A stretch of DNA of 64,000 nucleotides, taken from positions 3,013,501 to 3,077,500 of the forward strand of contig NZ_AZUI01000001.1 in the NCBI RefSeq assembly GCF_000526995.1, read 5' to 3'. The first letter of the stretch is position 1, and each line of letters opens with the position of its first letter. The stretch comes from Lacrimispora indolis DSM 755 (lineage in GTDB: Bacteria > Bacillota > Clostridia > Lachnospirales > Lachnospiraceae). The notes beneath the pieces were generated by a model, which saw only the letters and a program-made list of their open reading frames with translations, did no database searches and was not told the origin of the DNA. The translations under genes and the position numbers were made by a program. Positions 1 to 7,036 of this stretch are shown one piece after another.

Positions 1-750
1 CAGGTTAATTTAGGTAAAGATTCAATGCTTTATAATGTTGATTCAACCCTATTTCGAGGAGTTTTTAATGAGCGTGAAGAGACCATAAAATCTCATACAG
101 GAGAAAACCAATTATACACTTTTGGCCGTAGTCTTTATGATGCTGATGTATATATATCCATTCCTAAAATGAAAACACACCAAAAGGTAGGAGCCACACT
201 GAATTTAAAAGGGTTAGTTGGCAGTGTAACTGATAAGAATCAGTTAGTACATTGGAAAGTTGGCTCCCCAGAGTTGGGTGGAGATGAATATCCGAATTTG
301 CAGGCATTTGAAGCTGCTAAAAAGGCAAGAGTAACGCATAGGGGTTCTTGGCCAGGAAATGATACAATATGGAGGATGGTTGTTGATTTGTACAAATCAA
401 TGCATAAAAAAAAGCGTAGTTATTTTACAATTATTGATGGTGTCATATCAGGTGAAGGGCAAGGACCCTTTTGCACTACAACAAAATATTCAAATATACT
501 TGTGGCCGGCCAAGACCTACTTTCCACTGATATTGTAACTGTAAAGCTTATGGGCCTGAATCCCTCTAAAATAAGTTATCTAGATTATTTTTTGGAAAAC
601 GGTAGTGTAAGTTATGATGAGATAGAGGTAAAATCTACAATAGATCTTTTTAATAAGCCAGGAGGGGAATTTCTCGAAGCACATGACCGATATCTTGATT
701 TTAAGGTTGTTCCACAGTGGGAGTGTATAAAAACAGAGTTAAAGAGTTAG
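1..750 (+). CDS. DUF362 domain protein, C-terminal part (5' end outside window)
   Basis: The reading frame is open from base 1 to the TAG at 748-750, so the gene starts to the left; the first in-window ATG (25) has no ribosome-binding site and is unlikely to be the start. The visible part resembles DUF362 proteins: an SIPKMKTH segment, an LNLKGLVG segment, the HWKVGSPELGGDEYP region, and a later IIDGVISGEGQGP stretch followed by a segment near AGQDLLSTDIVTVKLMG. The biochemical role of DUF362 is poorly defined; some members sit near ferredoxin-like or polysaccharide genes. No cysteine cluster is seen in this part. It is AT-rich compared with the flagellar operons. Family call fairly firm, function unknown. 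Confidence 0.75.
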   Translation, partial: QVNLGKDSMLYNVDSTLFRGVFNEREETIKSHTGENQLYTFGRSLYDADVYISIPKMKTHQKVGATLNLKGLVGSVTDKNQLVHWKVGSPELGGDEYPNLQAFEAAKKARVTHRGSWPGNDTIWRMVVDLYKSMHKKKRSYFTIIDGVISGEGQGPFCTTTKYSNILVAGQDLLSTDIVTVKLMGLNPSKISYLDYFLENGSVSYDEIEVKSTIDLFNKPGGEFLEAHDRYLDFKVVPQWECIKTELKS

Positions 751-1023
751 ATTATCTAATCTTAAAAAAAATCCCCAGGTTTTGTCTGAAAGTTACCTTT
801 ATACGCAGATAGCAGATTTTCTTATACAGTTATATATATCATGGAATTCTTCGTAAGGTGAATAACAATAAAAAAGAAAGTGGATAAAGTGAAAAAATCA
901 AAAACAACAATTTGGAATATGAGAATAAAAAAAATTATTCCTCACTATTAATTGTGCGGTAGCTGACTATATTTTACATTTCGGATATAGTATGATATGA
1001 CTATATAAAACGGTGGGTTTTGT

Positions 1024-1258
1024 ATGGAATTAATCAAAGAGGATTTATATGTCACAGCTGCATTGATGGAGAAGAAGCTAAAGCCCATTTATGATTAGCT
1101 TGAAATACTGTTAATTAAACAGGACATTACAACTCGTAAACTTAAAGATATTAATTTCAGGTTAACAAGTTTAGAAGTATACTAGCAAAAAAATAGGAAA
1201 AGTCAATGATAAAGTCGAAACATTGGTTGCCGTTTTGGAAGATAGGAATATTTTATAA
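1024..1258 (+). pseudogene. Decayed small coiled-coil gene
   Basis: An ATG at 1024 opens a helical frame (MELIKEDLYVTAALMEKK...) that meets an in-frame TAG at 1096-1098. The same frame continues in a protein-like way (LEILLIKQDITTRKLKDIN) to a second TAG near 1182. After a one-base shift it continues again (KIGKVNDKVETLVAVLEDRN) to TAA at 1256-1258. Read through, it would be a ~75-residue charged helical protein, like small phage- or regulator-associated coiled-coil proteins. A possible promoter lies at 973-1001 (TTTACA, 17-base spacer, TATGAC). The interruptions point to a pseudogene. Identity unknown. The stretch 751-972 shows no coding or clear regulatory signal. Confidence 0.4.
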
Positions 1259-1309
1259 AAAAAAGGATTAATATTGTTTAAAAAAAGGGATTTATTTGGA
1301 GATGAAAGT

Positions 1310-1501
1310 ATGGATATTGGTGCGATCAGTATGGAAATGAGCCTTGCAAGAGTACAGCAGAGTGCAGGAATCAATGTTGCGAAAAAGGCCATTGATTCCC
1401 AGGAACTTGCCGCCGCCGGATTGCTTCAGATGGCTGATGCGGCGGTTTCCAGGCAACCCCCTACAGACGGGATTGGTCAGTTTGTGAATGTGAGAGCTTA
1501 A
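1310..1501 (+). CDS. yjfB: YjfB-type putative motility protein
   Basis: 63 residues from the ATG at 1310 (MDIGAISMEMSLARVQQS...). An upstream in-frame ATG at 1274 is possible, but the family normally begins with the MDI(G/A) segment, and a GGAGA-like site precedes 1310. It matches the small YjfB putative motility family of Firmicutes: an N-terminal helix, then a VAKKAIDSQE... LLQMA region. There is no signal peptide or membrane segment. Its exact role is not established; it is usually found beside flagellin or other motility genes, as here just upstream of hag. Confidence 0.75.
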   Translation: MDIGAISMEMSLARVQQSAGINVAKKAIDSQELAAAGLLQMADAAVSRQPPTDGIGQFVNVRA

Positions 1502-1537
1502 GGAAAGGGGGATATGCAGATGTATATCCTCCTTTTC
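1502..1537 (+). terminator. Hairpin after yjfB, probable terminator
   Basis: A 14-base left arm (1502-1515) pairs fully with 1524-1537, allowing two G-U pairs, around an 8-base loop. It starts directly at the yjfB stop codon. The 3' arm ends in CTTTTC, so the T-tract is short; this may be a weak terminator or an RNA 3' end. Confidence 0.45.
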
Positions 1538-1604
1538 AACTAATGACATGGTCCTAACCTGTTCTCAGCTGCCATAAAATATTTTAAATATTTCAAAAAA
1601 AGAC

Positions 1605-1632
1605 TTATTTTTTATTCCTATCGGTACGATAA
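1605..1632 (+). promoter_or_regulatory. Sigma-28-like promoter of hag
   Basis: TTAT at 1605-1608, 16 bases, then TACGATAA at 1625-1632. The same layout recurs before fliD, cheV and the 76-aa gene ahead of fapA, with an N15 form before cheA. It would place the start near 1640 and give flagellin a leader of about 170 bases. The -35 box is weak on its own; support comes from the recurrence. Confidence 0.45.
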
Positions 1633-1762
1633 TGTAGATGAAAGGAAGTAGACTTCCCAAAGACACAAGTGTCAAATGTCTGGAATCATGAATGCGGATG
1701 GTACCCCGCAGGATTCCATCAAAAGCATTACTTATTTCCTGATTCAGGAAAAACATATCATG

Positions 1763-1800
1763 CAGGGAAAAGGAATTCCCTGTAACACATTCAAGGAGGA
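1763..1800 (+). promoter_or_regulatory. Predicted CsrA-binding region in the hag leader
   Basis: A perfect 7-bp hairpin (CAGGGAA 1763-1769 with TTCCCTG 1776-1782) presents the loop AAGGAA, so a GGA triplet (1772-1774) is exposed in the loop. A second GGA lies in the hag ribosome-binding site (AAGGAGGA, 1793-1800), 23 bases downstream. This two-site layout is that known for CsrA repression of hag in Bacillus subtilis. Both csrA and fliW are encoded in this window. Confidence 0.65.
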
Positions 1801-1808
1801 AATTATCT

Positions 1809-3062
1809 ATGAGAATTCAACACAACATCGCTGCAATCAACTCTTACAGACAGTTAGGCAGCAATAACACAGCAGTATCCAAGAACCTTGAGAAATTATC
1901 TTCTGGTTACAGAATCAACCGCGCAGGCGATGACGCTGCAGGTCTTGCTATCTCTGAAAAGATGAGAGCACAGATCACAGGTCTTGAGACTGCTCAGAAA
2001 AATGCCAACGATGGTATCTCTTTAATCCAGACCGCTGAAGGTGCATTAACAGAGGTTCACTCCATGTTAAACCGTATGGTTGAGCTGGCTGGACAGTCTG
2101 CAAATGGAACCTATCAGGATGCTGTTGACCGTGAAAACCTTCAGAAGGAAGTTAAATCTTTAACAGATGAAATTGATCGTATCTCTCAGGGTACAAACTT
2201 CAATGGTATCAATCTGTTAGATGGCAGCATGGGTAAGTCATCAACAAAGCTTAGCACCCAGCCTGCAGCAGGAACTGTAATTGGAAGTACAGTAGTTACA
2301 AAGTTTTCTGGAATGTCTCTGGCGTCAGGTGATACAGTTTCAGTTGCAGCTGGTACCGCAACTAATGGTGCTGGTGCTAAGACGAACGAAGTTGTTGTTA
2401 CGATTTTAAAGGAAGATGGATCTTCTAAGGATATCGTTATTGATCTTGAAAAAGCTGTTAAAAAGTCTGATGGAACCGCTCTTGGAACAGGTGCCCTTGG
2501 TACTGGAGATACTGGTGTAATTGACTTAACTGAAGCTGGTTTAGGTAAGATTGAATTTACAGCTAACGGTGCTGATACAGCTGAATCACTTGCAACTGGT
2601 CTTGTAGGTAAGTTTGCAGGACAGGCAACACCGGCGGCAGACTCTGGTGTCACAGGTGATGGTACTGGTTTGACATTGCAGATTGGAGATACAGCTGATG
2701 ACTTTAATAAGTTGACAGTTAGTGTCAAGAGTATGAGCTCCAAGTCCTTAGGAATCAATGGAGTTGACTTAAGTACTCAAAGTGGCGCTTCCAGTGCGAT
2801 TAAACTGATTAAGAATGCTATTAATACTGTATCCTCCACTCGCGGTGATTTGGGTGCTTTACAGAACCGTCTGGAGCACACCATCAACAACTTGGGTGTA
2901 ACTTCTGAGAACATGACAGCAGCTGAGAGCCGTATCCGTGATGTTGACATGGCTCAGGAAATGATGAACTATACAAAGAACAATATCCTTGTACAGTCTT
3001 CCCAGGCTATGCTTGCTCAGGCAAATCAGCTTCCTCAGGGAGTATTACAGTTATTACGGTAA
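1809..3062 (+). CDS. hag: Flagellin
   Basis: 417 residues; the filament subunit, exported by the flagellar type III system. The conserved N-terminal D0/D1 region (about 1-140, starting MRIQHNIAAINSYRQL) and C-terminal D1/D0 region (about 320-417, ending QLPQGVLQLLR) are intact. Between them lies a Thr/Ser/Gly/Ala-rich surface domain of about 180 residues that could carry O-linked modification. The start has a strong site (AAGGAGGA) 8 bases upstream. It is monocistronic by signals: a sigma-28-like promoter, a long CsrA-type leader, and a strong terminator just after the stop. The genes that follow look like modification enzymes for the filament. Confidence 0.97.
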   Translation: MRIQHNIAAINSYRQLGSNNTAVSKNLEKLSSGYRINRAGDDAAGLAISEKMRAQITGLETAQKNANDGISLIQTAEGALTEVHSMLNRMVELAGQSANGTYQDAVDRENLQKEVKSLTDEIDRISQGTNFNGINLLDGSMGKSSTKLSTQPAAGTVIGSTVVTKFSGMSLASGDTVSVAAGTATNGAGAKTNEVVVTILKEDGSSKDIVIDLEKAVKKSDGTALGTGALGTGDTGVIDLTEAGLGKIEFTANGADTAESLATGLVGKFAGQATPAADSGVTGDGTGLTLQIGDTADDFNKLTVSVKSMSSKSLGINGVDLSTQSGASSAIKLIKNAINTVSSTRGDLGALQNRLEHTINNLGVTSENMTAAESRIRDVDMAQEMMNYTKNNILVQSSQAMLAQANQLPQGVLQLLR

Positions 3063-3077
3063 TTGTTTCTTTCATTT

Positions 3078-3111
3078 CCCCCGGAAGGATTTTCTTCCGG
3101 GGGTTATTTTA
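3078..3111 (+). terminator. Rho-independent terminator of hag
   Basis: Ten-base arms (CCCCCGGAAG and CTTCCGGGGG) around a GATTTT loop, followed by TTATTTTAT. It lies 15 bases after the flagellin stop. Confidence 0.9.
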
Positions 3112-3135
3112 TCGTAAATCAGGAGGAGATTTTCT

Positions 3136-5448
3136 ATGAAGCCTACAGTTCGGCTTTCCCAGTGTATGATTGTTAAGAATGAGGAGAAGAATATCCGGCA
3201 TGCTTTGAGCTGGGGAAAGGGAATTGTCTGTGAACAAATTGTTGTGGATACCGGTTCATCTGATAATACTGTCCGGATTGCAGAGGAAATGGGGGCAAAA
3301 GTGTTCTATTTCCCTTGGAACGATGATTTTTCCGCTGCAAAAAATTTTGCCCTGGAGCAAGCGCAGGGAGATTGGATTGCGTTTTTGGATGCAGACGAAT
3401 ATTTTTCGGAAGAAGATGCCAGGAAGATCTTGCCTTTGCTTAGCAGGGTTGAAAAGCAGTTTTCCCTCAAGAAAAGACCTAGAATTATAAGGAGCATGTT
3501 AGCCAACTTAAATGATTCGGGAGAGGTGTTTTCTACTGCTATGCAGAGCCGTATATTTAAGAATACACCCTTACTCCGTTATGAAAACCGGATTCATGAA
3601 CAGCTTTCCTTTAGGGGAGGTGATAAGGTTGTAACTCTTGATGCAACAGATATGCTTACCATCTATCACACAGGATATAGTGATGCTGCCTATAAAGAGA
3701 CTGGAAAAATAGGACGTAATCTTTCTCTGCTGGAGCAGGAGGTGGAAAGGGAACCAGAAAATTATAATGCCTGGTCCTATCTGGGTGATACACTTTTGGC
3801 TGAGGGGAAACTTAAAGAGGCTGAGTCCGCTTACATCCGTGTGATGGAACATATGGGAGAGTCTGTCATGATAGATAGGAAGGATGCGACTTATTGCAAC
3901 TTACTCAAAATTAAGTATATGACCCGTTGGGAAGGAGAGAAAGAAGTCCTTTCTATATATCAGAAAGCCAAAGACAATGATTGCATTTCCCCAGATGTGG
4001 AATATTGGCTGGGATTTTGGTATTATCAACAGGGAATGGAAGAGAAGGGACGTTTTTATCTGGAACTTGCACTTTCGCAACTGGATAAGCACCGGATGCT
4101 CAGCAATCTGGCTATAGCAGGGAATCTCTCCAGTGTATACAGGAAGATTTTTATGTCATACAAAAAGCTGGGGCAACCGTCTGACATGATCCGATACGGA
4201 GTTTTAGCTTTAAGAGCAAACCCTTATCAGGAAGCTGTGGTAAAAGAAATTCTTCTACTTTTGAAAAAGGAATCCGGGGAAGAAGAGACGGCTCAGGCTA
4301 CTTTTGGATTTTTGTCGAAACTTTATGATCTTTCTTCTGCAAAGGATCGGCTTTTTCTGTTGAAGTCTTCTAAGCTGGCTTATTTTTCTGCCTTAGAGGA
4401 GCGGATTTACGGTTTGTTGTCTTTGGAAGAAAGAAAGCTATTAGAACAAAATCAGGCATTGCTGTATTCTGCTTCAGAGGAAGAGGTCAGGGAAGAATTT
4501 CCAGGCTTTGACTGCCGTAATGAACTGGATTGGGAATATCTTGCTTTTATGAAGGGTGTTCATTCCAAGGAGATCCCTGAGCTGATGGATTCGTTTAAAA
4601 ATAAATTGTTTGAGTTGAACAAGGCTTATGGCGGAGTAATAGATACTTATGCAGAAAACTTTTCCCGTTTTCACCTTTGGGGCGAGATAAGACCGGCGGA
4701 AGATAATTACAGAGCATTGGAAAGAAGAATTGCCTGTGTAAAAAATAGCTGGGAAGACTTTTTGTGGCTTTATCAAAAGTTGTCTGATTATCAGTCAAAA
4801 AAGATACTTACAGCGATTTTGAAGAACTGGATATCTTTGGATACAGACAGACTTTCTCGAATAAAGAAAGGGCAGGAGGATTACTATGATTTGGACCTTA
4901 TCCCAGAGGGAAGGGGAAAGGTTTTTGTGGATGCTGGTGCTTATTTTGGAAATACCAGTCTTAATTATATAAAAACTTATGGAAGAGACTATAGGGAGAT
5001 TATTTGTTATGAACCCAATGACTCCTCAGCCAGGAAGCTGGAGGAAAATCTGAAAGGATTTGAAAACATCCAGATACGGCCCATGGGGCTTGACTCCTTC
5101 CAAGGGGAAAAACCTTTTGATGCCAGTGGAGATGATCCAATTATGTCTCATATTACTTCTGATAAGGAAGCCATTCCGGTCAGAACCGTTTCTCTTGATT
5201 TGGATGTGGCCGAAGCAATCGATATTTTGAACATTGATGTCGATGGATATGAGAGCCAGGTTTTGATGGGGGCAAAAGGTCATATAAATAAGAATCATCC
5301 AAATCTTATTATTGCACTGTACTATGACTTCGAGGATATAATAAAGATTCCGCGCATGATAGAAGCGATGAATCCTGATTATAAATTTTATTTACGTTAT
5401 TATGGAGGGGACCTGATTCCCACGAATTTTATGCTGTATGCAGTGTGA
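3136..5448 (+). CDS. Fusion: GT2 glycosyltransferase, TPR-like region, FkbM methyltransferase
   Basis: 770 residues, start ATG at 3136 after AGGAGGAG. Residues about 7-100 form a GT-A/GT2 core with CMIVKNEE (10-17), VDTGSSDNT (37-45) and the metal/nucleotide-binding DAD (85-87). A helical TPR-like part follows (EPENYNAWSYLGDTLLAEGK at about 205-225). The C-terminal part from about 590 is an FkbM-type S-adenosylmethionine methyltransferase: FVDAGAYFGNTS near 597, YEPND, and NIDVDGYE near 698. It lies directly after hag, so flagellin glycosylation followed by methylation of the glycan is the natural inference. In Clostridioides difficile type A modification, the transferase and FkbM enzyme are separate proteins. 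Acceptor and sugar are not visible from sequence. Confidence 0.85.
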   Translation: MKPTVRLSQCMIVKNEEKNIRHALSWGKGIVCEQIVVDTGSSDNTVRIAEEMGAKVFYFPWNDDFSAAKNFALEQAQGDWIAFLDADEYFSEEDARKILPLLSRVEKQFSLKKRPRIIRSMLANLNDSGEVFSTAMQSRIFKNTPLLRYENRIHEQLSFRGGDKVVTLDATDMLTIYHTGYSDAAYKETGKIGRNLSLLEQEVEREPENYNAWSYLGDTLLAEGKLKEAESAYIRVMEHMGESVMIDRKDATYCNLLKIKYMTRWEGEKEVLSIYQKAKDNDCISPDVEYWLGFWYYQQGMEEKGRFYLELALSQLDKHRMLSNLAIAGNLSSVYRKIFMSYKKLGQPSDMIRYGVLALRANPYQEAVVKEILLLLKKESGEEETAQATFGFLSKLYDLSSAKDRLFLLKSSKLAYFSALEERIYGLLSLEERKLLEQNQALLYSASEEEVREEFPGFDCRNELDWEYLAFMKGVHSKEIPELMDSFKNKLFELNKAYGGVIDTYAENFSRFHLWGEIRPAEDNYRALERRIACVKNSWEDFLWLYQKLSDYQSKKILTAILKNWISLDTDRLSRIKKGQEDYYDLDLIPEGRGKVFVDAGAYFGNTSLNYIKTYGRDYREIICYEPNDSSARKLEENLKGFENIQIRPMGLDSFQGEKPFDASGDDPIMSHITSDKEAIPVRTVSLDLDVAEAIDILNIDVDGYESQVLMGAKGHINKNHPNLIIALYYDFEDIIKIPRMIEAMNPDYKFYLRYYGGDLIPTNFMLYAV

Positions 5449-5522
5449 TTTATCGGGGTGTTGAAGGTACGACATTTTTAAACTCTCATTTTTGCAAGGA
5501 AAATACAGGAAGGAAGTCGAAC

Positions 5523-6986
5523 ATGAGAAAGCGACATCAGCGGCAACTATTGGAATTGCTCGAAACAATCAGGGAAGCGCAGTCGGAGCATTTATATGAA
5601 AGTTGTCAAAGTGGTGCTCTTCATATTGGTGAATTTATTGAGAAAATAGAAGGCAAAGGTACAAATGCGGTTGAACTGCTGGAAGAATATTGTGATCTAT
5701 TATATAGGGCATATAACGGAGAAATAGGCGAAAAGCCGTTGCGGCGGCAACTGAATAAGATTGAAAATAGTATAAAGTTTGAATTAAAACCCGATAAGTA
5801 CAAGGCTCTTTTTCTTCCATACTATGATAATACATGGGAAACTATGAAAAGCGTATACGATGTGTTTTCTAGCGATCCTATGTTTGAAACTGAAGTGGTA
5901 ATCATTCCTATTATGCGTAATACAAACGTAGGCACAAAGTTCATTTGGGAGGATTATCTTACCCCTGCAGGGATTCCAAACACGCACTATGACGCATACA
6001 GTTTTGAGGAAGATTTGCCGGATGTTGTGTTTTATAATCAGCCTTATGACGGAGTTAATATCCCGAAGTTTCAGTCTCAAAACATTAGAAAGAATACGGA
6101 CTGCATGGTTTATATACCTTATGGCATAGCCGCTTCCAGTGCATTGGGAAAGTCGTATGAAAACAATCTTACCGGATTGGATTCTATACAGCGTTGTGAT
6201 ATATATATTGCTCAGAGTAAGGCGTTTTGTAAACAATATACGAAAGGTACTCTGTTGGAGAGAAAAGCGTTGGAATTTGGGCATCCAAAATGTGACTGCC
6301 TATATGATGCCAAGATACACGGAAATTTTACCCGATATCCGGAATGGGAGTCGGCAATTGGGAAACGCCGCGTAATTTTTCTGAATACCCACTATACTTA
6401 TATGGCAGAAGGAGTTGTGACTCATCCTGGTGTGCGCCGGCTCATTGATTCGGTCGCGCAAAACGAAAATTTATTCCTTATATGGCGGCCACACCCACAG
6501 GCATTCCTGATGAAGATGTCCATCGAAATGCAGGTCATGCTTGATTTTGCACATGCGCACGAGAGAATGATTTTAGATCGTACGCCAAGCATTACACCTG
6601 CTTATATGTATTCCAATGCTGTTGTTTCACTGTTTCCAAGCTCTATCGTGATGGATTCGTTGTTTCTGGATCTTCCGGTATTTCTTTTGGGGAGAGAAGA
6701 TTCCAAAAGTGCACTGGCGGCGCGTTTGAGAAGCCCTTTTTACAGTGCAATTGCTCACGAGAATTTCGATGAGCCACTGCCGGATGATGGCTCAGATGTA
6801 GAAAGTATGCGGTTATATACGGAACAGAGCGTGTTCGCCCCATTGGATGCATTTCTGCGAGAGATTGAAAATGGCGAGGACTCAAAACGTGAAGCGCGTG
6901 CCGAATTCCGCATACGGGAATTCCCGAATTCGGACGGTACCATAGCAAAGAAGATTCTTGAGAGTGTTAAGGCTAGATTGGGTTAA
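5523..6986 (+). CDS. CDP-glycerol glycerophosphotransferase-like protein
   Basis: 487 residues. I chose ATG 5523 (MRKRHQRQLLELLE) over the in-frame alternative at 5445, which overlaps the previous gene and lacks a ribosome-binding site. The N-terminal ~100 residues are helical. From about 105 it resembles the TagB/TagF-like superfamily: YKALFLPYYDNTWE, then DVVFYNQPYDG, MVYIPYGI, a GHPKCD segment and IWRPHP (about 325). Family members transfer polyol-phosphate groups from CDP-activated donors. No membrane segment is obvious, so it is probably cytoplasmic. It stands between two other modification-type genes, consistent with adding a phosphate-linked group to a flagellin glycan. That role is inference. 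Confidence 0.75.
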   Translation: MRKRHQRQLLELLETIREAQSEHLYESCQSGALHIGEFIEKIEGKGTNAVELLEEYCDLLYRAYNGEIGEKPLRRQLNKIENSIKFELKPDKYKALFLPYYDNTWETMKSVYDVFSSDPMFETEVVIIPIMRNTNVGTKFIWEDYLTPAGIPNTHYDAYSFEEDLPDVVFYNQPYDGVNIPKFQSQNIRKNTDCMVYIPYGIAASSALGKSYENNLTGLDSIQRCDIYIAQSKAFCKQYTKGTLLERKALEFGHPKCDCLYDAKIHGNFTRYPEWESAIGKRRVIFLNTHYTYMAEGVVTHPGVRRLIDSVAQNENLFLIWRPHPQAFLMKMSIEMQVMLDFAHAHERMILDRTPSITPAYMYSNAVVSLFPSSIVMDSLFLDLPVFLLGREDSKSALAARLRSPFYSAIAHENFDEPLPDDGSDVESMRLYTEQSVFAPLDAFLREIENGEDSKREARAEFRIREFPNSDGTIAKKILESVKARLG

Positions 6987-7036
6987 AGTAATATATATTA
7001 GCTGTATTCGTTATGGAACAGAACAGGGGTAGGCAT

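Noticed and set aside
1676..1867. 63-residue plus-strand frame in the hag leader
   Set aside because: Overlaps the hag start in another frame, has no ribosome-binding site of its own and does not look like a protein; the region is better explained as a regulated leader.
2186..2758. 190-residue minus-strand frame inside hag
   Set aside because: Antisense shadow of the low-complexity flagellin surface domain; Pro/Val/Ala-rich composition follows from the codon pattern.
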